Notes: generated from the letters alone by a model not told the origin. A stretch of DNA of 64,000 bases from JAPHSX01 sp041554195 (GCA_041554195.1 JBFFMJ010000001.1:62001-126000), one strand, 5' to 3'; shown: positions 53,377 through 62,346, counted from the stretch's first letter. Translations and numbers: made by a program.

Positions 53377-53425
53377 ACTTACAGGGCAACGTGGACAAAT
53401 ACACTTCAGCCAGGAGGTATAACCG

Positions 53426-55246
53426 GTGACCGGCACCGCCAGAGAGAGCATACCGATCGAGAAGGTCGAGACCCTTGACGGCCTGTTCCGCGCCCGTGTG
53501 GCGGCCTCACCAAAGGCCGCTGCCTACCGCTATTTCGGCACAACGAATAAGGCCTGGCTCAACCTCAGCTGGCAGCAGATGGCCGAGCAGGTGGCCCGCT
53601 GGCAGACGGGGCTTGCCGGGCTGGGTCTACAGGAGGGCGATCGGGTCGCCCTGGGGCTACGCAACTGTCCCGAGTGGGTGATGTTTGAGCAGGCTGCCAT
53701 TGGCCTGGGGCTGGTGGTGATCCCGCTCTATACCGATGACCGCGCCGACAACATCGCCTTCATCCTGGGCGATGCCGGGGTCAGCCTGTTATTGCTACCC
53801 GATGCGGCGCGCTGGCGAAGACTCGCCCCCGCCCTGGCAGCAAACCACACCCTGCAACATGTGGTGCTGCTTAACGGCGAATGCGAGTCAATTCAGACAG
53901 AAGATCCGCGCCTGATTTGCAGTAAAAACCTGCTGCCTGATGGTGACCACGCCTTGCGGGGCACCCCACAGGATCCGCAGGCGCTCGCCACCATTGTCTA
54001 CACCTCCGGCACCACCGGGCGTCCCAAGGGGGTGATGCTGAGCCACCGCAACATCCTCAGCAACACCATCGCCAGCCAGGCGCGCGCGCCGCTGGACGAT
54101 AGCGACCTGCTGCTCTCCTTCCTGCCGTTGGCACATATGTACGAGCGCACCGGTGGCTACTACTTGGCGATGCTGGTAGGGGCACAGGTCTGCTATGCCC
54201 GTTCCATCGCACGGCTGAATGCCGACCTGCTGGAACAACGTCCCACCGCCTTCTTCAGCGTGCCGCGGATCTTCGAGCGGGTGCAGGCAAAACTGGATGA
54301 GCAGCTTAGCAAGGCCTCCCCGCTGCACCGGGCGCTGTTCAAACTGGCGATCAACGCCGGCTGGCGTCGTTTCAAATACCAGCAGGGGCATGCCAGCTGG
54401 CACCCGCTACAACTTATCGCGCCGCTCACCCAGAGACTGGTCGGCGACAAGGTACTGGCCAAGCTTGGGGGGCGATTGCGTTTTGTCGGCAGCGGTGGCG
54501 CCCCGTTATGCACCACCATTGCCCACACCTTTATCGGCCTGGGTGTGCCGCTGTTTCAGGGCTACGGCATGACCGAGGCCTCGCCGATCATCTGCGGCAA
54601 CGTGCCCGGCGCCAACGATCCAGAAACCATCGGTCCGGCCCTTGATGGGATCGAAATCAAGCTCGGCGAAAACGACGAGCTGCTGGTGCGCGGTCCCAAT
54701 GTCATGCTCGGCTACTGGAACAGGCCCGAGGCCACCGCCGAGGTGATCGACAGCGACGGCTGGCTACATACCGGCGATCAGGCCGCTATCGATGCCCGTG
54801 GTTATGTGCGCATTACCGGTCGCATCAAGGACATTATCGTCCTCTCCAATGGCGAAAAGGTTCCCCCCGCCGATATGGAGCTGGCGATAAGCGGCAACCC
54901 CCTATTCGAGCAGGTTATGGTGATCGGTGAGGCTCGCCCCTATCTGGCGGCATTAATCGTATTAAATAAAGAGCTGTGGCCAGAGCTGGCGCAACAGTGC
55001 AAGATCGATGGTGACAGCGCCGATGCACTGCAGAATAAGGTGCTAAACAACGAGGTGCAGAAACTCATTGCCGAGCAACTGCGAGACTTTCCAGGCTATG
55101 CCAGGATACGCCGAGTCTACCTCACCCTGAAACCATGGAGCATCGAGAATGACCTGCTGACACCGACCCTCAAGATCAAACGCACCGGGGTAATGAGGCA
55201 CCTACACAAAGAGATCGAACAGCTTTACAGCAATGGGAAAGGTTAA
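53426..55246 (+). CDS. Long-chain fatty acid--CoA ligase (AMP-forming)
   Basis: A 606-residue acyl-CoA synthetase of the COG1022 long-chain type. GTG start at 53426 with AGGAGG 9 bases upstream. The AMP-binding signature is YTSGTTGRPKGVMLSHRN (about residues 192-209). GYGMTEASPI, WLHTGDQAAIDARGYVRITG and IKDIIVLSNGEKV are intact. It completes a fadL-lipase-ligase operon, activating imported fatty acids. Confidence 0.93.
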   Translation: MTGTARESIPIEKVETLDGLFRARVAASPKAAAYRYFGTTNKAWLNLSWQQMAEQVARWQTGLAGLGLQEGDRVALGLRNCPEWVMFEQAAIGLGLVVIPLYTDDRADNIAFILGDAGVSLLLLPDAARWRRLAPALAANHTLQHVVLLNGECESIQTEDPRLICSKNLLPDGDHALRGTPQDPQALATIVYTSGTTGRPKGVMLSHRNILSNTIASQARAPLDDSDLLLSFLPLAHMYERTGGYYLAMLVGAQVCYARSIARLNADLLEQRPTAFFSVPRIFERVQAKLDEQLSKASPLHRALFKLAINAGWRRFKYQQGHASWHPLQLIAPLTQRLVGDKVLAKLGGRLRFVGSGGAPLCTTIAHTFIGLGVPLFQGYGMTEASPIICGNVPGANDPETIGPALDGIEIKLGENDELLVRGPNVMLGYWNRPEATAEVIDSDGWLHTGDQAAIDARGYVRITGRIKDIIVLSNGEKVPPADMELAISGNPLFEQVMVIGEARPYLAALIVLNKELWPELAQQCKIDGDSADALQNKVLNNEVQKLIAEQLRDFPGYARIRRVYLTLKPWSIENDLLTPTLKIKRTGVMRHLHKEIEQLYSNGKG

Positions 55247-55405
55247 GCCCCCCCATTATCTCCGTACTACTGGCGCAATTAATGGCGTTGGGACTGGTAT
55301 TCAGCGGCGTCATTGAGCCTGTAAACCAGATTGTGTAACTTTCCATTATTACTTAGCTTCCCTACATTATAAATACATCTGCTACCCTTCTGGCAGGCCG
55401 TCGCC

Positions 55406-56617
55406 TCATTCGTCGCAATAAGGTAAACCATTCTTGCTTCTGCCGTTACTCTTACCGTGCTCGATACACTCCGCCTTATTGCCATTGCTCTCTTTCTTTT
55501 CCTTTTTTTCTTTCTCCTGTTTTTCCTTTAACAGCTTAGTTTGCTCCTGTTTAGTCCGTTCCTGCTTGGCTTGTTCCTGCTTAGCTTGTTCCTGCTTAGC
55601 TTGTTCCTGCTTAGCTTGTTCCTGCTTGGCTTGTTCCTGCTTGGCTTGTTCCTGCTTGGCTTGTTCCTGCTTGGCTTGTTCCTGCTTGGCTTGTTCCTGC
55701 TTGGCTTGTTCCTGCTTGGCTCGTTGCTGTTTGGCTCGTTGCTGTTTGGCTCGTTCCTGTTTGGCTCGTTCCTGTTTGGCTCGTTGCTGTTTGGCACGTT
55801 CCTGCTTGGCTCGTTCCTGCTTGGCTCGTTCCTGCTTGGCTCGTTCCTGCTTGGCTCGTTCCTGCTTGGCTCGTTCCTGCTTGGCTCGTTCCTGTTTGAC
55901 TCGTTCCTGTTTAACTCGTTCCTGTTTAACTCGTTCCTGTTTAACTCGTTCCTGTTTAGCTCTTTGCCTTTTCAGTACCTCAACCTCATACCGTCTCAAA
56001 GGTCTGCCATTTTCTTGCTGGCTCCTACCCTGGTAATTATCCTCCGTCTGATTGTGCCTAAAAGGTTCGGGACCTATGAAGAGATCGACATTATCAATAT
56101 GCACATTACCGCGAAATTTAATCCCCTTATAGTGGTCACCTTTATGCCAGTCATCACGATATTTAAATGTGCGCAAATATCGCTTACCATCTCCCAGCAT
56201 TACTTCGCCGTCCTGATAGCGGACCCATATTTTGATTTTATGTGGTAACTGACCATTGCGACTAACTAACGAAAAAGTTTGAGTCTCCCCCTGTCGTAAT
56301 TTAAAGGCGTGCTGATGGAAGGCATATCTCTGCCCTTTAATGATAAACGCACCACCGGACAGGTTAAGATAGATAGTCTCTGGGTAGCGAGCACGACGAG
56401 CTGCCATCTCGTGGGCACGCATCTCGGCCTCGACAGCACGGCGCCTCTCTTCATGCAGGCGGCGTTCCTGATAGATACGTATAACCTCCGTACGTTCCGA
56501 CTCACTCATCCGTTGCCAATGATCTTCTCGTACACCGTAGTGATAGCGGGCACAGCCAGCTAAGAGAGTCACTAGCAGGCCTGTCAGAACAACGAAGCGC
56601 AGACTAGAAAAACGCAT
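55406..56617 (-). CDS. Lipoprotein with long KQERA-type pentapeptide repeat
   Basis: A 403-residue predicted lipoprotein: signal peptide with lipobox LLAGC (Cys about residue 22). A globular domain (about 23-215) contains YPETIYLNLSGGAFIIKGQR and IKFRGNVHIDNVDLFIGPEP. Then come about 28 pentapeptide repeats (KQERV, KQERA, KQQRA, KQEQA) at residues about 221-360. A Lys/Glu-rich stretch and a short Cys-containing tail (CIEHGKSNGRSKNGLPYCDE) follow. The repeat should form a long charged helix spanning the periplasm. I do not recognise the family. Confidence 0.75.
   Translation of the reverse strand: MRFSSLRFVVLTGLLVTLLAGCARYHYGVREDHWQRMSESERTEVIRIYQERRLHEERRRAVEAEMRAHEMAARRARYPETIYLNLSGGAFIIKGQRYAFHQHAFKLRQGETQTFSLVSRNGQLPHKIKIWVRYQDGEVMLGDGKRYLRTFKYRDDWHKGDHYKGIKFRGNVHIDNVDLFIGPEPFRHNQTEDNYQGRSQQENGRPLRRYEVEVLKRQRAKQERVKQERVKQERVKQERVKQERAKQERAKQERAKQERAKQERAKQERAKQERAKQQRAKQERAKQERAKQQRAKQQRAKQEQAKQEQAKQEQAKQEQAKQEQAKQEQAKQEQAKQEQAKQEQAKQEQAKQERTKQEQTKLLKEKQEKEKKEKKESNGNKAECIEHGKSNGRSKNGLPYCDE
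55538..55957 (-). repeat. 15-bp tandem minisatellite encoding KQE(R/Q)A
   Basis: About 28 contiguous 15-base units without spacers. Sub-blocks differ by point changes: one of KQERV, one of KQERA mixed with KQQRA, and a run of ten KQEQA. This pattern indicates repeat expansion in blocks. All units keep the reading frame. Confidence 0.95.
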
Positions 56618-56665
56618 TCAAAAACTCCTGTTTTTTTTAATTTTATTTATATCTAAGCCTAATAT

Positions 56666-57529
56666 TCAAACTATCAGGTAGTTAACAACTATACCCGCAA
56701 ACACCACCATGCCAAAATAGTGGTTGTTGAGGAAAGCACGAAAACTGCGCTGCGGATCGCGCTCACGAATGAGTATCTGCTGGTAGAGACTGAAGCCACT
56801 CGCCAGCAGCAGTCCCAGATAGTAGGGCCAGTGCAAGTCAAAACTCATACCGGCTAGCAACAACACCGCCAGCAGCAGCAGCTGCATCACGCCGATGGCG
56901 AGGCGATCAAATCGGCCAAAGAGGATGGCGCTGGACTTCACCCCAATCTTCAAATCATCTTCACGGTCGGCGATGGCATACATCGTGTCATAGGCAAGTG
57001 CCCACAACACAGTGGCGATAAACCAGAGCCAGGAGGCGTGCGGCACCTCACCGGTCTGCGCGGCAAAGGCCATCGGCACGGCCCAGCCAAAGGCAACGCC
57101 CAGGTAGGCCTGTGGCAGGTGGGTGTAGCGCTTCATGAAGGGGTAACTGGCGGCGAGCAACACGGCCGGGACAGAGAGCAGAATGGTCAGCAGGTTGAGC
57201 TGCAACACCAGCATAAAGGCGATGAGGCTGAGCACGGCAAAAACCCCCAGCGCCTCCTTAGGAGAGATCGCCCGACGCGCCAGTGGCCGCTCTTTGGTAC
57301 GCGCCACATGCAGGTCAATCTCGCGATCCGCATAGTCGTTAATCGCGCAGCCCGCCGAGCGCATCAACACCACCCCGGCCAGAAACACCAGCAGCACCAG
57401 CGGCTGCGGCACACCTTCAGCCGCCACCCACAACCCCCACAGGGTAGGCCACAGCACCAGATAGATGCCGATGGGACGGTCCAGACGGGTCAGTTTTATA
57501 TACTCAACCAGGTGTTGCTTTATCATCAA
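56666..57529 (-). CDS. ubiA: 4-hydroxybenzoate polyprenyltransferase UbiA
   Basis: Attaches the polyprenyl tail to 4-hydroxybenzoate in ubiquinone synthesis. It has 287 residues and about eight TMs. The first Asp-rich motif is NDYADREIDLHVARTKERPL (about 64-83), the second YDTMYAIADREDDLKIGVKS (about 185-204). The adjacent TKERPLARR is typical. ubiC is not nearby. Confidence 0.96.
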   Translation of the reverse strand: MMIKQHLVEYIKLTRLDRPIGIYLVLWPTLWGLWVAAEGVPQPLVLLVFLAGVVLMRSAGCAINDYADREIDLHVARTKERPLARRAISPKEALGVFAVLSLIAFMLVLQLNLLTILLSVPAVLLAASYPFMKRYTHLPQAYLGVAFGWAVPMAFAAQTGEVPHASWLWFIATVLWALAYDTMYAIADREDDLKIGVKSSAILFGRFDRLAIGVMQLLLLAVLLLAGMSFDLHWPYYLGLLLASGFSLYQQILIRERDPQRSFRAFLNNHYFGMVVFAGIVVNYLIV

Positions 57530-57652
57530 AACAGGGCTTTATTTATGCTTAATCAGGCCCGCTATTCTACATGCCAGCGCTGCTGGCATACAGGCTTACC
57601 CTGCGACACGGCAGTGGGTACAATGAGGCAGCGTCATAACCAGTGAGTCGTC

Positions 57653-59734
57653 ATGGAACAGATAAAGAGAATAAAACAGCTTCTCCTCTACACCCTCGCC
57701 CTTAGTATCATCAGCTGCAGCGGCGACGACTCCCCCGGCAGCGACAACCTCCGTGCCGATACGCCACGCACCACCCTGCGGGTAATACTCCCTAGCCACC
57801 CGCAGGGGCTGGATTATCTGCCACGCAGCGGCCTGCCCAATAACGATGAATACCGCCTGCTCGACCTCTATGCCGAGGCCAGCAACAGCGATATCGAGAA
57901 GATATACGTCGACGACTACGACCAGCTGATCCCCACCCTGCTCGCCGACAGGGGCGATATTATCGTCAACAATCTCACCGTGACCGACCAACGCAAGGCG
58001 CAGGTCACCTTCACCTCCCCCATCGCCTTTGTTCACGAACAACTGATCGGGCGCAACGGCGAGACCCCCAAGAGTGCCCATGAGCTGGAGGGGCGCAAGG
58101 TGGCGGTACACCGCTCTGATGCCTACTACGAAACGCTTAGTTCATTACAGAAGAGGCGCTTCCAGCCCCCCTTTGAGATCATTGAGGTCGATGAGGCGAT
58201 CCCCACCGATCAGATCATCAAGGGGGTGATTGAGGGCAGTTATGATCTGGCGGTGGCGGACAGCAACCAGTTACAGGAACTGCCCGCCAATAGTGGCATT
58301 GAGGTGGGATTTGATATCGGCGCAGTACGCCCCATCGCCTGGGCGCTAAGCAAAGAGAACAGCGAACTGCTCAACAGCATTAACGATTTTCTCGGTCGCC
58401 ACCACCTGGCCGGGCAGGGCGAATTTATCGCCCGCGATGACCTGCCGAAGATCAAAGACAACAAGGTGTTGCGCGTACTCACCCGCAACAATGCCAGCAC
58501 CTACTTTCTGTGGCGCGGTGAACTCTACGGCTTTGAGTACGAACTGGCAAAACGTTTTGCCGAGGAGCAGGGGCTGCGTCTGGAGATGGTCGTCCCCCCC
58601 AGCCGTGACCTGCTGATCCCCTGGTTGCGCCAGGGCAAGGGGGATATTATCGCCGCCGCCATGACAGTTAACGATGAGCGGCAACAGGAGGGGGTGAGAT
58701 TCTCACGCCCCTATAACACCATTTCCGAGATCGTAGTCAGTCGCAAAGATGACCCCATCGAGAGTGCGGAACAGTTGGCCGGACGCACCGTGGTGATCCG
58801 CCGCAGCAGCGCCTACTGGCAGAGCATAGAGGCGCTACAGCAACAGGGTATCGCGCTGAAACTTGTCGCAGCCCCCGAAGAGCTGGAGACCGAAGAGCTG
58901 ATCGCCCAGGTGGCACGCAGTGAGATCGATATTACCGTCGCCGACAGCAATCTCCTCGATATCGAACTGACCTGGCGTGACGACATTCGCGCCGCCTTCG
59001 CACTGGAGACACGCCAGCACGGCTGGGTGGTACGCGAGGAGAACCCGCAACTTCTCAAGGCGATAAATGCCTTCCACAAAAAAGAGTACCGTGGCCTCTT
59101 CTACAACATCACCTACAAAAAATATTTCACCAACCCCAAGCGCATCCTCAGCCACGTTGAGGAGCGCGCCGACACCGCTGACAATAACGCCCTCTCCCCC
59201 TACGACGAGCTGGTGAGGAAATACGCCGAACACTATGGCTTTGACTGGCGGCTGATCGTCTCGCAGATGTACCAGGAGAGCCGCTTCGACCCCGCTGCAA
59301 AATCGTGGGTAGGCGCACTCGGCCTGTTACAGGTGATGCCTCGTACCGCCAAGGAGTTTGGTATTAACGACCTGCATCAACCGGATAGTGGACTGAACGC
59401 CGGGGTGCAATACCTTAACTGGCTGTTGCAGCGTTTCGAGCCGGAACTCGATATCGGCGAGCGCATGTGGTTCTCGCTCGCCGCCTATAACGCCGGTCTC
59501 GGTCACGTTCGCGACGCCCGTAGCCTGGCCCGAAAAAAGGGCTGGGATGGCGATAAGTGGTTCGACAACGTCGAGAAGGCGATACTGCTGTTATCAAAAA
59601 AGGAGTACGCCCAGAAGGCCAAACACGGTTATGTGCGCGGCCACGAACCGGTCAATTACGTGCGCCAGATCCGCGACCGCTACCTCGCCTATCTTGAGCT
59701 TAAGGATGAGACTACCGTGGCAAAACTGGATTAA
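57653..59734 (+). CDS. MltF-like lytic transglycosylase with two solute-binding domains
   Basis: A 693-residue predicted lipoprotein (SIISC lipobox, Cys about 22). Two tandem family-3 solute-binding domains occupy about 40-255 and 265-490; the second starts NKVLRVLTRNNASTYFLWRG and mirrors the first (TTLRVILPSHPQGLDYLPRS). A C-terminal transglycosylase SLT domain has the catalytic Glu in QMYQESRFDPAAKSWVGALG (about residue 540) and a LLQVMPRTAKEFG segment. E. coli MltF has one binding domain; here there are two. It likely trims peptidoglycan in response to a ligand. Confidence 0.9.
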   Translation: MEQIKRIKQLLLYTLALSIISCSGDDSPGSDNLRADTPRTTLRVILPSHPQGLDYLPRSGLPNNDEYRLLDLYAEASNSDIEKIYVDDYDQLIPTLLADRGDIIVNNLTVTDQRKAQVTFTSPIAFVHEQLIGRNGETPKSAHELEGRKVAVHRSDAYYETLSSLQKRRFQPPFEIIEVDEAIPTDQIIKGVIEGSYDLAVADSNQLQELPANSGIEVGFDIGAVRPIAWALSKENSELLNSINDFLGRHHLAGQGEFIARDDLPKIKDNKVLRVLTRNNASTYFLWRGELYGFEYELAKRFAEEQGLRLEMVVPPSRDLLIPWLRQGKGDIIAAAMTVNDERQQEGVRFSRPYNTISEIVVSRKDDPIESAEQLAGRTVVIRRSSAYWQSIEALQQQGIALKLVAAPEELETEELIAQVARSEIDITVADSNLLDIELTWRDDIRAAFALETRQHGWVVREENPQLLKAINAFHKKEYRGLFYNITYKKYFTNPKRILSHVEERADTADNNALSPYDELVRKYAEHYGFDWRLIVSQMYQESRFDPAAKSWVGALGLLQVMPRTAKEFGINDLHQPDSGLNAGVQYLNWLLQRFEPELDIGERMWFSLAAYNAGLGHVRDARSLARKKGWDGDKWFDNVEKAILLLSKKEYAQKAKHGYVRGHEPVNYVRQIRDRYLAYLELKDETTVAKLD

Positions 59735-59745
59735 GCTGTTACCAC

Positions 59746-59823
59746 TCACGCTCGTGGCGGACGGATCGCCCAGACCACCACGGCTACCAGCACCACGAGA
59801 ATAATTAACTCAATCAGGATCAC
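59746..59823 (-). CDS. Possible 25-residue single-TM small protein
   Basis: A GTG at 59823 with GGAGGT about 8 bases upstream, inside the end of the hydrolase gene, opens a frame of 25 codons ending in TGA at 59746. The product is an uninterrupted hydrophobic helix (ELIILVVLVAVVVWAI) with a basic tail (RPPRA). Composition and ribosome site suggest a real membrane microprotein, but no homologue is known to me. Confidence 0.4.
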   Translation of the reverse strand: MILIELIILVVLVAVVVWAIRPPRA

Positions 59824-60673
59824 GATACGCCACCTCCAGTCCCGCATAAAAGCGTAACAGTGACTCGGCCACACGCTGAGGGCCCTCCATATGCAGATGG
59901 TGTCCACCGGCTAACACCTCATGTTGCAGGGCGGGCAGTGCCTGGCGTCGTGCCTCAAAACCCTGCCACCCGTTTAAGGCCCCCTCATCGGCGCTGATCA
60001 GCAACGCCGGGGACTCGATGGCATTCAGGATCCCACAGGACTGATCCTCACTATAGTAGTGAGTGGAGGCCTCCTTCAGACGCGGATCAAAGCGCCAGGT
60101 ATAGCCCTCGTTCACGCCACGCAGGTTACGCTCTACCAGTGTGGTGGCGGCCTCGGCAGAGATGGCAAAACGGCTGTATCGCTGGCGCAACTGCGCCGCG
60201 CTGGCGATCTCAGCAAAGGGGCATTCCCTCCTCTCAGTGTCCTGCTGAGAAAAGAGCTGACGCAACCGCTCCACCTCCTGTGACGGAGTAAAGGCGAGCG
60301 GCCCCAGGCCATCGATGAGGCTCAGCCCTGTCACCCGCTGCGGCATCGCGGCGGCAGCCAGGCAGGCGATGGCCGCCCCCATGGAGTGACCGAGCAGGAT
60401 GAAGCGCGACCATCCCATGGCATCGGCAACGGCGGCCAGCCAGTGGAGGTTATCGGAGAGGTGGTAGTGGGCGGCGGCGGGGAGATGGTCAGAGTGGCCG
60501 TGGCCGGGCAGATCCAGCGCCAGCAGGTGGTGCGGGGCAAGGAGATCGGCCAGCGGTATAAAGGAGGCAGCATTATCGAGCCAGCCGTGTAGCGCGATGA
60601 TCGGTAGCCCCTCACCGGGCCACTCCAGCGCCGCCAGTGCGAGGCCGTTTAGTTCAAAGCTACGCTGCTGCAC
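59810..60673 (-). CDS. Alpha/beta-hydrolase
   Basis: A 287-residue alpha/beta hydrolase. HGWLDNAASFIPLADLL gives the oxyanion region, GHSMGAAIAC (about 96-105) the nucleophile Ser, and GGHHLHMEGPQ the catalytic His. It is close to bacterial MhpC-type and human SERHL-like hydrolases, but substrate cannot be predicted. Confidence 0.88.
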   Translation of the reverse strand: MQQRSFELNGLALAALEWPGEGLPIIALHGWLDNAASFIPLADLLAPHHLLALDLPGHGHSDHLPAAAHYHLSDNLHWLAAVADAMGWSRFILLGHSMGAAIACLAAAAMPQRVTGLSLIDGLGPLAFTPSQEVERLRQLFSQQDTERRECPFAEIASAAQLRQRYSRFAISAEAATTLVERNLRGVNEGYTWRFDPRLKEASTHYYSEDQSCGILNAIESPALLISADEGALNGWQGFEARRQALPALQHEVLAGGHHLHMEGPQRVAESLLRFYAGLEVAYRDPD

Positions 60674-60755
60674 ATCTCCCCCCGCATCTCTACCGTTCAG
60701 CCATCAGGCCCGGGACAGTAGCACGATGCCGGTCGAGGTGTCGCAGAGTTCGAGC

Positions 60756-61139
60756 TCAAGAGTCGCTTTTACTGCGAAAGTCGGTGATCGCCGCCTTAAT
60801 CGCATCCTCGGCCAGTACCGAGCAGTGGATCTTCACCGGCGGCAGTGCCAACTCCTCGGCGATCTCGCTATTCTTAATCGCCGCCGCTTCATCCAGAGTC
60901 TTGCCCTTGACCCACTCGGTAACCAGCGAGCTGGAGGCGATGGCCGAGCCGCAACCGTAGGTCTTGAAGCGGGCATCCTGGATCACCCCATCATCCCCCA
61001 CCTTGATCTGCAGGCGCATGACATCTCCACAGGCGGGGGCACCAACCATCCCGGTGCCGATATCATCATCATTGTCGTCGAACGTGCCGACATTGCGCGG
61101 ATTATCGTAGTGGTCAAGAACTTTATCGCTGTAGGCCAT
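60756..61139 (-). CDS. iscU: Iron-sulfur cluster scaffold IscU
   Basis: A 127-residue IscU. The three cluster cysteines are in GAPACGDVMRL, TYGCGSAIASSS and IHCSVLAEDA. The HscA-recognition LPPVK is present. No iscR, iscS, iscA, hscB or fdx lies next to it, which is unusual; either the isc genes are split or this is a second copy. Confidence 0.95.
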   Translation of the reverse strand: MAYSDKVLDHYDNPRNVGTFDDNDDDIGTGMVGAPACGDVMRLQIKVGDDGVIQDARFKTYGCGSAIASSSLVTEWVKGKTLDEAAAIKNSEIAEELALPPVKIHCSVLAEDAIKAAITDFRSKSDS

Positions 61140-61248
61140 GAGTGCATCCTCCTGTCTGTTCTGCTACGCCGTTATCACGGCGACATAATAACCAAGTAAT
61201 TTAGTAAAGTATGTCGTCAAGTGCCGTGCAAGTCAAGGTGTAAAACCA

Positions 61249-61686
61249 TTAAACCCGTTCGCGCTGCTCACGATAACCGAGACGCAGACAGTAGAGCAGC
61301 AGATCGTGCAGCAGGAAATTGATCTGACGTTTGTCATCTTTATGGTGACGCCCCTGACTTGCCACCTGATAGCGGGCGGGAATACGATGGCAACCCTGAT
61401 AGGCGGCCACCTCGACTACGCGGGCGTCGTGATAGACGCGCAGCTGCATCGACAGATCCGGCAGCCACTCCCCATCAATGGCGAAGGGCTGGCTCAGCGA
61501 GACCATGGTGGTGTAGCGGCAGCGCTCCAGGATCAGCAGCTCCAGCGCCTCGCCCTTCACGGCGTTGAGGACAAAGCGATCACCGCCCTGCTCCAGCTCG
61601 GGCAACAGGCGCTGCAGCAGACGAAAGTTTTCCTCGAAAACCCACATCGGGCTACGGGGTGAGGATTTGCTGATAGTGTGGCTCAT
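61249..61686 (-). CDS. DUF1249 (YqiB-like) protein
   Basis: A 145-residue DUF1249 protein. Start at 61686 (MSHTISKSSPRSPMWVFEEN) is chosen from the family start, though no clear ribosome site is seen. Key segments: ENFRLLQRLLPELEQ, LQLRVYHDARVVEVAAYQ-like strand and the KRQINFLLHDLLLYCL end. Function unknown; YqiB is found near adenosine/lipid genes in E. coli. Confidence 0.85.
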   Translation of the reverse strand: MSHTISKSSPRSPMWVFEENFRLLQRLLPELEQGGDRFVLNAVKGEALELLILERCRYTTMVSLSQPFAIDGEWLPDLSMQLRVYHDARVVEVAAYQGCHRIPARYQVASQGRHHKDDKRQINFLLHDLLLYCLRLGYREQRERV

Positions 61687-61710
61687 GGGATGACTGTACC
61701 ACAGCGGCAA

Positions 61711-62055
61711 GGGGCAAAGCAGCCCGCAAAACCTGTTGATATATATGAGTTATTAAACCACTGGATGAAATATGGAGAAGCGACCGTACCCCCTATTTCT
61801 TTAGGGATTCTACGAGTAGCACACCGAGATCAGCCGCACTACACGATTAATTCCTATGTTGCTGCAAAATCTCGTATAGCGTTATTTTCCCAACAGCTGA
61901 TCGATTGATATAACTTCAGCTATTGTTTCCGCCTCTATCTACCTGGCCTATGCTGTTGATTGATGATTTTATTAAAGGCACACGATTGGGAGTCTACCTC
62001 CCTTGTCTGCGAAGCTAAACCGACTAACGCTGACCACGCTAGTGATTGATTTTAC
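61711..62055. other. Intergenic region without a supported gene
   Basis: About 345 AT-richer bases between the DUF1249 gene and tRNA-Arg. One plus-strand open frame (61678-61908) lacks a ribosome site and recognisable product. No RNA or repeat seen. Confidence 0.55.
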
Positions 62056-62132
62056 TGGTGCCCCGAAGAGGATTCGAACCTCTGGCCTTCCCCTTAGGAG
62101 GGGGACGCTCTATCCAGCTGAGCTATCGGGGC
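62056..62132 (-). tRNA. tRNA-Arg (CCT anticodon)
   Basis: A 77-nt tRNA with encoded CCA. Acceptor GCCCCGA pairs with TCGGGGC, the D-arm is AGCTCAGCTGGATAGAGC, the anticodon loop CTCCTAA gives CCU for AGG arginine codons, and the T-arm GGTTCGAATCC is intact. tRNA-Arg(CCU) is a known integration target, but no integrase is adjacent. Confidence 0.97.
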
Positions 62133-62343
62133 GAATATGAGGCTGCGATTCTACCCTGCCGAACGGCATTTCGCTAACCCTCATCTCTACGAATTCTCCT
62201 CGGCGTAACAGCTGGCGCTCCAACTCGGCGATAAAGCGCTGCCGCCGCCACATCTCATACCCGTTTATATTGTGCAATGTCGCCCCAAGCTGAACCAGCA
62301 GTGCGCCTCCCGCCTTCACTGCGTAGTCTGGCTCAATAGCCAC
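62110..62343 (-). CDS. Doubtful small ORF running into tRNA-Arg
   Basis: A 77-codon GTG-start frame with fairly protein-like composition (MWRRQRFIAELERQLLRRGE). It follows the next ORF by 3 bases, but its stop lies inside the tRNA gene and it covers the likely tRNA promoter. It may be a gene remnant. No function. Confidence 0.2.
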   Translation of the reverse strand: MAIEPDYAVKAGGALLVQLGATLHNINGYEMWRRQRFIAELERQLLRRGEFVEMRVSEMPFGRVESQPHIRPDSSAG

Positions 62344-62346
62344 GCT

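Noticed and set aside
55538..55957. CRISPR-like repetitive array
   Set aside because: Units are contiguous 15-base copies without spacers and stay in a reading frame.
55541..56248. Plus-strand open frames rich in Leu/Cys/Phe across the repeat
   Set aside because: Translation of the 15-bp repeat on the opposite strand; the minus-strand frame has a lipobox and a non-repeat domain, so it is the real gene.
61678..61908. 76-codon plus-strand ORF after the DUF1249 gene
   Set aside because: No ribosome site, starts opposite the DUF1249 start, no recognisable product.
62056..62132. Attachment site of an integrated element at tRNA-Arg
   Set aside because: No integrase and no second copy of the tRNA 3' end found in the window.
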